A DNA stretch of 64,000 nucleotides, from NCBI GenBank assembly GCA_964468435.1, contig CAYXVE010000018.1:14086-78085 (forward strand), written 5' to 3'. Numbering within the stretch: position 1 is the stretch's first letter; each line of letters opens with the position of its first letter. Shown here piece after piece: positions 44,886-52,242 of this stretch. The notes below the pieces were generated by a model that saw only the letters and a program-made list of their open reading frames with translations, did not search any database and was not told the DNA's origin. This DNA is from JBCCTX01 sp964468435 (lineage in GTDB: Bacteria > Bacteroidota > Bacteroidia > J057). The translations under genes were made by a program, and so were the position numbers.

Positions 44886-45242
44886 TTATTTGGACTGCTC
44901 TTTTTGCCACGCTATCGTCTTACTCATCATACCTGCCTTAACCGTAATCAATAGTTCACTTTCTTTTTCTTCCAGCACCGCATTGTACCATTTGCTTTTT
45001 TTGGGGCTGTACATTTTTCCTTTCCATTTTCCACTCTCCGACTTGATGTCTTTGAGTATTTGATTTCCGATTTTAGCGTTGGCATTATCAGAAGATACTA
45101 TTTTACCTTCATAGACCCCATTGTCCTCTGTAATTTCAATTTTGGTGTTGTCTGTTCCCATATTCCAAATGCCCACCAATGACGTTTGTGCCTGCATTGA
45201 GATGGTTAAGCAAAGCATGTAGCACGCAAATAAAATTTTCAT
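44886..45242 (-). CDS. Small exported DUF2147-like protein
   Basis: 118 residues from ATG 45242; an ATG five codons upstream is possible. Signal peptide (KILFACYMLCLTISMQAQ), then the beta-barrel pattern of DUF2147: LVGIWNMGTDNTKIEI, GVYEGKIVSSD, KWKGKMYSPKKSKWYNAVLE. The usual final GxxGxxxWxR part is reduced. DUF2147 proteins are periplasmic with unknown role. Probably co-transcribed with the exported-protein genes upstream. Confidence 0.7.
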   Translation of the reverse strand: MKILFACYMLCLTISMQAQTSLVGIWNMGTDNTKIEITEDNGVYEGKIVSSDNANAKIGNQILKDIKSESGKWKGKMYSPKKSKWYNAVLEEKESELLITVKAGMMSKTIAWQKEQSK

Positions 45243-45311
45243 TATTACAATTTTCATAATTAAATTAATTTGTGTATATGAAATAATCTAAATCTTGAAA
45301 TGATGCCAGCG

Positions 45312-46043
45312 CTACCATTTTATATTTCCGCGTTTTTCTATTCTTTCGCGTCTATCTTCTTTTCGTTCTCTACTATCTTCTGCAGCTTCCTTTTTATCTT
45401 CCTCAATTTCTGCTTTGGTAGCGGCGATATCCACCTCCATAATAGATGCAAATTCTTGTAGCAAGGCTTTATGGGCGATTACTTTCTCTTGCAAGGAGGG
45501 GTCAAATGAGAAGGTAAATGCCTTAAGGGCAGCATAAATTTGCTTTTGGCGATTGGTACGAGCTATTTGCTGTTCCAAGTCTTTTTTATCGTCCTTGGTA
45601 TCTCTTTTGTCGTCCTTTTTATCTCGACGATCATCTCTTACATCATAGGCATCTTTAGCATCATTATCTATTGTTGCTCTATCAAAGCGGCTACGGTTGG
45701 TTTCTCTACCAGAAGCAGTTACTTCCGACTTGCTCTGGGTCAATTCACTTTTGTCTTGAGCGATCTTCTTTTCGCTTTGCTCAATTTCTCTTCGCATATC
45801 GGCGATAAGCTTGGTTTTTAAGGTAGTCGCTTTTGAAGCATCTTTGTTGGCAAATGCGATATCAAATTGAGCCAATTTCGCTTTAAAAATAGCTAATTCG
45901 TCAATGTCTCTTTCCAATTGTACTTGATTAGCCGCCATGGCTTGCTGATTCTGATTAGCTTCAGCAGCATTTCTTCCTCGTTGAGCTATCACTAGATTGC
46001 TCAGTAAGAATAGAGCTAATGAGAGGATTAATTGATTTTTCAT
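45312..46043 (-). CDS. Exported highly charged coiled-coil protein
   Basis: 243 residues from ATG 46043 (MKNQLILSLALFLLSNLVIA, a signal peptide); 11 upstream codons are not needed. The mature part is Gln/Asn-rich, then a Lys/Asp/Arg stretch built on DDRRDKKDDKRDTKDDKKD and a tail of ERKEDRRERIEKRG. Two hydrophobic helices (KQIYAALKAFTFSFD, LLQEFASIMEVDI) lie between them. No family recognised; a periplasmic scaffold or metal/ion-binding role is conceivable but unsupported. Confidence 0.65.
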   Translation of the reverse strand: MKNQLILSLALFLLSNLVIAQRGRNAAEANQNQQAMAANQVQLERDIDELAIFKAKLAQFDIAFANKDASKATTLKTKLIADMRREIEQSEKKIAQDKSELTQSKSEVTASGRETNRSRFDRATIDNDAKDAYDVRDDRRDKKDDKRDTKDDKKDLEQQIARTNRQKQIYAALKAFTFSFDPSLQEKVIAHKALLQEFASIMEVDIAATKAEIEEDKKEAAEDSRERKEDRRERIEKRGNIKW

Positions 46044-46169
46044 CTGTTTAACATTTTTTTTTACTAAAATGCCCATGACTAAATTTCAATCATTCTTTTG
46101 TGTGTTCAAAATTAGTCATGGGAGTTTCATATTAATTGCATTTAGGTGAATCGAAGTCAAAAATAATTA

Positions 46170-46547
46170 TCAGACTTCTTTCATAAACTCTTTGATGTTC
46201 GCCTGTCTCTCTTTGACACGTGCTTTGTAGACTTTGTATTGGTCCGTGCTTAATAAATCCTTCACCCGGCCATCCATGCTTTTAAGGAGTGTTTTCATTA
46301 TTTTTTTATCGGTATCCACAGGAAAGTCAGTAGCTCTAAGAGCAAGCAAGCCAATAAACAAATCTTCGATAATAACTCGAAAGGCAGGCTTGTCTCTTTC
46401 GGATAAATTGAGGTCATAAATAAAGTTATTTACGTTTACAACGATTTTTTCTTGTTGCTCCTTCGATAAAATACTTTGAGCAGTAGTAGAATAAATCGTT
46501 CCGATAAAAAGAAAAGCGGTTACGACTAATAATTTAATGATTTTCAT
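46170..46547 (-). CDS. Small exported helical protein
   Basis: 125 residues. Signal peptide (LLVVTAFLFIGTIYSTTAQ), then helices with SKEQQEKIVVNVNNFIYDL and a C-terminal DQYKVYKARVKERQANIKEF. The helical, charged tail recalls Spy/CpxP-like periplasmic chaperones, but the LTxxQ signature is absent. Function unknown; one of four exported small proteins in a row. Confidence 0.65.
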   Translation of the reverse strand: MKIIKLLVVTAFLFIGTIYSTTAQSILSKEQQEKIVVNVNNFIYDLNLSERDKPAFRVIIEDLFIGLLALRATDFPVDTDKKIMKTLLKSMDGRVKDLLSTDQYKVYKARVKERQANIKEFMKEV

Positions 46548-46569
46548 TTTGAGAAATTGTTTTTATGAA

Positions 46570-47283
46570 TTAATAAAATCTATATCCAAGGGATAATCCT
46601 AAATTGAAGGACTGAATAACAGGTTGATAATCACTTCTGATGATTACATTATCGGTTACCGTTATGATGTCGTTGATGGTCACAATTCCACCACTAAAGG
46701 TGAAAGTTGGTAGCAGTGCGAAGCGTTTTCCCAAATTGGTTTGGAAACCAATTCCAATTTCATACCCTAAACCCACGCCTGTGTCTGAGCTTCTGTCAAA
46801 ATTATTGGTAACAACCGCATTAGGTGCATTAACTGTTATGCCCGGATTTGTTACCCACAAAGGACCTACGCTGGCTCTAGGAAAGAAATTAAATCGCTTC
46901 CCAATATTCACTTTATAAGCCAGACCAACCAGAAAAGAATAGGTCTGCCAGTCTTCCGTACTTCCTGCGAATTCAGTTCCAGGATTTTCAGAGTTAAACA
47001 TTTTGATGATGTCTTCTATTTCCGTCTCAAAGGATTGATAGCGGAATACACCATTCAGCGTTGTTTTATCAGTTAGAAAAAAACCTCCAAAGACATCGAT
47101 TTTTTGACCATTTTTCGCAAAGCCAGCATCAAGATTGGTAATATCCGTATCTGCAAAGTCTCCGATGGAATAGCTTGTACCATAAGATAAGCCAAGATAG
47201 AATTTGGGTGCTTGCCCTTCTTCTTGAGCATATAATAAATGCGTTGCCGCTAACGCCAACAGAACGATGATGAGCTTTCTCAT
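46570..47283 (-). CDS. Outer-membrane beta-barrel protein
   Basis: 237 residues. Signal peptide (LIIVLLALAATHLLYAQ), then about eight amphipathic strands (KFYLGLSYGTSYSIGDFAD, YSFLVGLAYKVNIGKRFNFF, VGLGYEIGIGFQTNLGKRF) and a terminal aromatic strand, NLGLSLGYRFY. Fits the OmpW/OMP_b-brl class. First gene of the group of exported proteins. Confidence 0.8.
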   Translation of the reverse strand: MRKLIIVLLALAATHLLYAQEEGQAPKFYLGLSYGTSYSIGDFADTDITNLDAGFAKNGQKIDVFGGFFLTDKTTLNGVFRYQSFETEIEDIIKMFNSENPGTEFAGSTEDWQTYSFLVGLAYKVNIGKRFNFFPRASVGPLWVTNPGITVNAPNAVVTNNFDRSSDTGVGLGYEIGIGFQTNLGKRFALLPTFTFSGGIVTINDIITVTDNVIIRSDYQPVIQSFNLGLSLGYRFY

Positions 47284-47479
47284 GTTTTCGAGTTACTTCC
47301 TGTTTATGAATAAAACTTACTATCCAGTTTATTTATCATTTTATTTATGTTTCCCATTCACAAAAAACCCACCTCATAACTGAAATGCGACCTTGACTAC
47401 CTACTCCTACTACCTATGCACCTTCATAGCCTATCTTCGCTACTACCTGGCAAAAAATAAGTCTAAATGATAATGTTCC

Positions 47480-48670
47480 TTACTTGAGCAAAATCATTGA
47501 TTTTGTATCACATGCTTTGTTTGCACATATTCGGTAGAAATATATACCCGAATTCAACGTTTTACCTTTTGTATCCTTTTCATTCCATGTAATAAAATAT
47601 TCTCCTGAATTTTTATGATTATCAACCAGAGTTTGGATAAGTTGGCCGGTATGGTTGTATACTTTTAAGGTGATGTGTTCGGACTTTTTTAGAACAAACC
47701 CAAACGTTGTTTGAGATTTAAAGGGGTTTGGATAGTTCTGGAACAAGGTAAAACTTGCCGATTTATAGTTATCATATATTGATTCAATTCCTACTGCTAT
47801 TCCACCAATTAAACCATTGATATCGTATTTGGAGAAAAAGTTCCAGATTTCTTCAGAGCCATCGATGTCAGAATTTGTTCCCGGATATGGATCATTTGAT
47901 CCTGGCCAAGAGTGACCACCACCAATGACTTTGAGATGTTCAACCGTAACACCGTTGTCACCATCATTATAAACATAACGCTCAACTATGCTTTCGTCGG
48001 TGGTATCAGTATCCGGTAGTTGTGTGACAATAGGTGTTGTATCGCCATTATTATAATTAATCCAGTAATCGAGGACATCGGTAACCGATAAGTAAATAGG
48101 ATTTCCGTCGTAAGGCACAAGGAGGTCATTTGTTCCATGTATTTGCATAACGGGCGTTGGATAGACAGGAGCAGAGCTATCGTACATTCCTTGTGTCATA
48201 GTGCCTGAAACTGAGGCAACTGCTGCTATTTTTTCGCTCAGCTGACCAGCCAGGTGTATGCTAAAAAAGCCACCCAGAGATTTGCCAGTGGCGTAAACTC
48301 TATCCCGATTGATCATATATTCCGCAGCGATGGAATCGATCATCGCTTCGGTAAACCCGATATCATCTGCTTGTCCTGGTCCAATGTTCCATATTCCCGG
48401 ACCTGTTCCCTGGGGATGAACAATTAGAAATCCTGCAGTATCTGCAATGGTTCGAAAATCGCCCCATTCCATTTGCTCATCCGCTGTACCTCCTGCGCCA
48501 TGGAAGTTGAATAACAAGGGTACAGATTCACTACTAGTGTATGATGCGGGTACATACAATATATACTCTCGCATTAAACCATCATGGGCAATTGAGTCGT
48601 AGATGGTTTGCTGCGCTATACCGATAAACGGCAATCCAATAATAAAAATTGTACTAATAAAATACTTCAT
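47480..48670 (-). CDS. Secreted esterase of the PHB depolymerase/feruloyl esterase type with T9SS domain
   Basis: 396 residues. Signal peptide, then an alpha/beta hydrolase: oxyanion motif FNFHGAGGTADEQ, nucleophile elbow YATGKSLGGFFS (Ser in GKSLGG), Asp region HGTNDLLVPYDG, His in GGGHSWPG. Linker, then a T9SS type A domain: LFQNYPNPFKSQTTF, LKVYNHTGQLIQ, LNSGIYFYRI. Surface or secreted hydrolysis of polyester, acetyl-xylan or feruloyl ester is inferred; the exact substrate is not readable. Its start lies three bases from the MBL lipoprotein stop. Confidence 0.88.
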   Translation of the reverse strand: MKYFISTIFIIGLPFIGIAQQTIYDSIAHDGLMREYILYVPASYTSSESVPLLFNFHGAGGTADEQMEWGDFRTIADTAGFLIVHPQGTGPGIWNIGPGQADDIGFTEAMIDSIAAEYMINRDRVYATGKSLGGFFSIHLAGQLSEKIAAVASVSGTMTQGMYDSSAPVYPTPVMQIHGTNDLLVPYDGNPIYLSVTDVLDYWINYNNGDTTPIVTQLPDTDTTDESIVERYVYNDGDNGVTVEHLKVIGGGHSWPGSNDPYPGTNSDIDGSEEIWNFFSKYDINGLIGGIAVGIESIYDNYKSASFTLFQNYPNPFKSQTTFGFVLKKSEHITLKVYNHTGQLIQTLVDNHKNSGEYFITWNEKDTKGKTLNSGIYFYRICANKACDTKSMILLK

Positions 48671-48673
48671 TTT

Positions 48674-49705
48674 TTATTCGTTTTTCTTATTCACGATAAA
48701 TACATCCCCGTCATCGGCCAAATGGATCGGACCTTCAAATGCCTTTAATTCGTCCATGTATAATTTTTTTATAGTCCTATTGTCAGGAGCCGGCGCCAAA
48801 TGGTTTAAAACCAGTTTTTTGACCTTCGCATCTCGAGCTAATTCAGCTATCTCTTTAGTGTCGGTATGGTAATCCTGAATATCAAAAATGATTGCAGCAT
48901 TTCGATCCATTCCCGCTTCTCTTAATTCCTCCTCGAGCATCTTTTGGAAAGACATCAACATGACTTCATGAACTAGTAAATCACAATTCATTGCCATCTC
49001 CCTTAATAGGTCGTTCTTTTTAGTATCTCCGCTGATCACAACTTTTTTACCCTTATACTCGATTTTATAGCCTACTGCAGGCTCGATGGGTTCATGTGTT
49101 ACACCAAATGCTGTAATCTTGATTCCATCCTTATTATAAATCATTTGATAGGAATTTTGCTCGATAGTAAATTCATTTGCGATTCCATCGGCATAAGCCG
49201 TATCCATTACCTCAATTCCGTGATGTGCCAAACGATAGGAGTTATCTATCTCTAAAAATTCATCTACTGCATTCATCAACTGATTTAGACCTTGAGGTCC
49301 ATAAATATTCAAGTCATCAGCTCTGCCAAGTTGCCATGAACGGCTTATCATATTGGGTAAGTCCATGAAGTGATCCGAGTGATAATGGGTCAGGAATATA
49401 CCATCCAACTCATCTAAGGGAAGCTTTATGTTTTCGGATCCTTGCACCACCCCTGCACCTACGTCAAACATAAAAAAGTTGCCATTCACAAAAACAGCTG
49501 TTCCTGTTTGCGCTCGCTTACCAGGCATGGGGGAGGCTGTTCCCACAGTCACCACTACGATATTTTCTTTGTCGTAGATATATTCAGGCGGAACCCTTCG
49601 CTCTATTTGCTTTTCAATTGCTTTGGAAACAAAATCATTCGAAGTACAACCCGCAACTATTGACAATAGTAAAGTAATCAGAGGTTGAATTATCCCTACT
49701 TTCAT
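48674..49705 (-). CDS. MBL-fold lipoprotein, RNase Z/arylsulfatase-like
   Basis: 343 residues from the in-frame ATG at about 49705, which begins a lipoprotein signal (LITLLLSIVAGC). A longer frame to 49801 reads through a terminator hairpin and is rejected. Metal sites: THYHSDHFMD, FGVTHEPIEP, SGDTKKNDL, and NHLAPAPDN near the end. The core resembles RNase Z-like and lactonase-type MBL proteins, but the lipobox places it outside the cytoplasm. Neighbours are T9SS proteins. Confidence 0.82.
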   Translation of the reverse strand: MKVGIIQPLITLLLSIVAGCTSNDFVSKAIEKQIERRVPPEYIYDKENIVVVTVGTASPMPGKRAQTGTAVFVNGNFFMFDVGAGVVQGSENIKLPLDELDGIFLTHYHSDHFMDLPNMISRSWQLGRADDLNIYGPQGLNQLMNAVDEFLEIDNSYRLAHHGIEVMDTAYADGIANEFTIEQNSYQMIYNKDGIKITAFGVTHEPIEPAVGYKIEYKGKKVVISGDTKKNDLLREMAMNCDLLVHEVMLMSFQKMLEEELREAGMDRNAAIIFDIQDYHTDTKEIAELARDAKVKKLVLNHLAPAPDNRTIKKLYMDELKAFEGPIHLADDGDVFIVNKKNE

Positions 49706-49732
49706 ATTATAACGTCTTTTTGAATTGTGGCT

Positions 49733-50082
49733 AACATATTCGGTTAAATATCGAGGGCGTATCAAAGCGACCAAGGATCTTTGATACGCTCCCAAAATCA
49801 TCTCACTAGGATGATTATTCTTGTAGCAATAATTTCACAGTACCGAAATTCCCAAGGCCATCAATCATGTTCAAAAAATAGATACCGGGTACCAAATCTC
49901 CCTTTTCTATCAGTAAGGATTCACCTGTTACCTTTGGATATTTTCTCACCACCTGACCCGTTACATTTAATAGTTGAGCTTGAAAAGTTGCATGGTATAT
50001 ATTATTCCAATTAACTAGAGCCTGATCTTGAAAAGGATTTGGTACTACTCTAAGGTTATTGCTTACGGTTAAATCTTTAGTA
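49733..50082 (-). repeat. Duplicated 3' module, copy A (T9SS domain, stop and hairpin)
   Basis: Aligns with 51888-52242, including a 65-base identical run (49858-49922 versus 52013-52077). Both copies include the last 70 or so codons, the stop and the downstream inverted repeat. Confidence 0.85.
49757..49789 (-). terminator. Inverted repeat downstream of the first beta-propeller gene
   Basis: GCGTATCAAAG (49757-49767) pairs with 49779-49789. No U run follows, as often in Bacteroidota. Confidence 0.45.
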
Positions 50083-51563
50083 GAAACTGGACCTGCTTCT
50101 TTGACATAAATGCGATGATATAAACCGGTTCTTTCACCCGGCTCATTACTTCCAAAATAAACCTCATTATTCGTACTGACTACAATGGTTGATATAGTTG
50201 CCCTCGTTGCAGGTGTTTGCACACGAATAAGTTCATCGCCTGTAAGTAAATCTAAAACAATCAGATCATTATGGCTTCCGGTAAAATCTGTTGCATAAAC
50301 CATTCGTCTGTCAGATACAATAGCAGGCCTAGCACTCACAGCATAAGACTTTTCCCATATTCTTTCAAGAGAACCATCATCTGCAACTCTTACTGCAGTA
50401 AGAAGACCGTTCCCCTGATCGTTTCCGATAATTATTCCCGTCTCCTCGTCAATAGATAGATGGAAAAAACTAAATCCGCCTTCTGATGCACCTTCAAACA
50501 AATATTCTCCTTGAAGTGGAGAGTCATTGAGTGAATAGTTTCTATCGACATTTTGCCAGAATATTTTCATGGCTTCAGGTGCCTGAGTCGTTGTATTCGT
50601 TGTATAATGGGCGATATTATTGACGATAACCGGAGACGTAGGTTCTTCGTTTTCTGGTTCCCCGGTATTATAGGGGTCATATTTTGATAACCATGTTGTA
50701 TCCACTTGAATAAACTTATCGTCGACTAATAATCTGAATGTCTCTGATTGGTTAAGATGATACAGATATTCGTTCCCATCGTAGTTTGCCAGTGCTAATC
50801 TAGGTGATGCGCCGGGATACTCTAATGTCGATAAAATATCTAATGTCAGTGGATCAATCACAAAAAATTCAGAGGAGGCACTTGTAAGAGAAAAGTATTT
50901 TGTCAGAAGGTATCCTGCACTATTCACGGATAATCCATTATATATCGTTGATTGACCATTGGGGAAAGGTGCCGTCGGTAAATCAATAGACATGGAAATA
51001 GTCATAGTCGAAGGTTCAATCTTATAAAGGTGAGACTGACTGATTACATAAACGTAACCATTTTCATGAATTAATGCGCCACCAATATAGTTTACTGTTT
51101 GACCTTTGTCGAGTAAAAGTCGAACCTGTTCTCCAGTCATAGGATTATATTTGGTTATATGTGGCTCAGATTTTGTTTCGCCTTTTGGAAGACCGTCAAT
51201 ATCGCTAACGTAGCTATCAAGTATGAAGGGAGTACCACCTACTACGAAAACTTCATTATCATTACGTGTATATGAAAAAACAGGAAATGGCATTTCTATA
51301 GTTTCTACTACGATGTCCTCCGATGCAGCATCTCTTGGCAGTCCTGCATTAACAACAGTATTCGAGCGATTCAAATTGGCCATATCGCATGGCCACGCTG
51401 TGTTATATAAGGAAACACGATATCCGGGTTGTTCTACCCACGTATCTGGGATTGATATAATAGGCTCAGGCCCAGCTGGATAAGTGATCGTCGTATCCTG
51501 ACCAAAGGCCATGGAAATACTACTCAAAAAAGTAAGTAGATATACAAAGGTATGCTTCTGCAT
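49815..51563 (-). CDS. T9SS beta-propeller protein (PQQ/kelch-like)
   Basis: 582 residues. Signal peptide with the end FGQDTTITYPAGP shared with the next gene. The middle is a series of propeller blades with strand pairs (GGALIHENGYVYVISQSHLY, LVVDDKF-type repeats, RMVYATDFTGSHNDLIVLDL). The C-terminal T9SS domain (LLNVTGQVVRKYPKVTGESL) is nearly identical to that of the neighbour at 51970. Substrate unknown; a surface binding or enzyme-like role is inferred. Confidence 0.78.
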   Translation of the reverse strand: MQKHTFVYLLTFLSSISMAFGQDTTITYPAGPEPIISIPDTWVEQPGYRVSLYNTAWPCDMANLNRSNTVVNAGLPRDAASEDIVVETIEMPFPVFSYTRNDNEVFVVGGTPFILDSYVSDIDGLPKGETKSEPHITKYNPMTGEQVRLLLDKGQTVNYIGGALIHENGYVYVISQSHLYKIEPSTMTISMSIDLPTAPFPNGQSTIYNGLSVNSAGYLLTKYFSLTSASSEFFVIDPLTLDILSTLEYPGASPRLALANYDGNEYLYHLNQSETFRLLVDDKFIQVDTTWLSKYDPYNTGEPENEEPTSPVIVNNIAHYTTNTTTQAPEAMKIFWQNVDRNYSLNDSPLQGEYLFEGASEGGFSFFHLSIDEETGIIIGNDQGNGLLTAVRVADDGSLERIWEKSYAVSARPAIVSDRRMVYATDFTGSHNDLIVLDLLTGDELIRVQTPATRATISTIVVSTNNEVYFGSNEPGERTGLYHRIYVKEAGPVSTKDLTVSNNLRVVPNPFQDQALVNWNNIYHATFQAQLLNVTGQVVRKYPKVTGESLLIEKGDLVPGIYFLNMIDGLGNFGTVKLLLQE

Positions 51564-51887
51564 TTACAGTTTTTTTAATGCGATACAACTCTCAAGTATA
51601 TTTATGCGCTTTATTTGAGAACACAAGCATATCTAATGAACTTTCTAACTAAAGGACACCGTAGAATTGTATGCCAACAAGACAAGACATATGGTATCCT
51701 AAAACTATGTGAAGTCAAGCATAACTGACGATAACATAAGATAAGAAAAGGAAAGAAGTGAAAATTATTTGTAACAATTGAGGGTGTAGGCTCTAATCTC
51801 TTGATCTGAAGTTGTAGTTCCATGATATTCAACTCCAATGATAATTCTTTTTTTGAAATTGAGTAGATAACACTTCTGGATAGTTAC
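51564..51887. other. Intergenic, no gene seen
   Basis: About 320 bases between the two propeller genes. I see no supported reading frame, RNA or repeat apart from AT-rich promoter-like sequence. Confidence 0.5.
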
Positions 51888-52242
51888 GATATATTCAGTT
51901 AAATTTGGAAACGTATCAAAGCTACTTCATCGCTTTGATACGCTTCCAAAATCATATCGACAAGATGGATTATTCTTGTAATAGTAATTTCAAAGTACCG
52001 GAATTCCCAGCACCATCAATCATGTTCAAAAAATAGATACCGGGTACCAAATCTCCCTTTTCTATCAGTAAGGATTCGCCTGTTACCTTTGGATATCTTC
52101 TCACTACCTGACCCGTTACATTTAATAATTGGGCTTGGAAAGTTGCATTGTCTATATTATTCCAAGTAACTAAAGCCTGGTTTTGGAAAGGATTTGGTGC
52201 AACTCTAAAACTATTAGTTACGGTAAAATCTCTAGTAGAGAC
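51888..52242 (-). repeat. Duplicated 3' module, copy B
   Basis: Counterpart of 49733-50082. Carries the end of the 1029-residue gene and its 3' hairpin. Confidence 0.85.
51904..51950 (-). terminator. Inverted repeat downstream of the second beta-propeller gene
   Basis: Long arms 51904-51922 and 51932-51950 (TTTGGAA and CGTATCAAAGC matched, one mismatch between them). Related to 49757-49789 but longer. Confidence 0.5.

Noticed and set aside
49706..49801. N-terminal extension of the MBL lipoprotein gene
   Set aside because: It would translate through the inverted repeat that serves the neighbouring gene; the in-frame ATG at about 49705 gives a lipoprotein signal.
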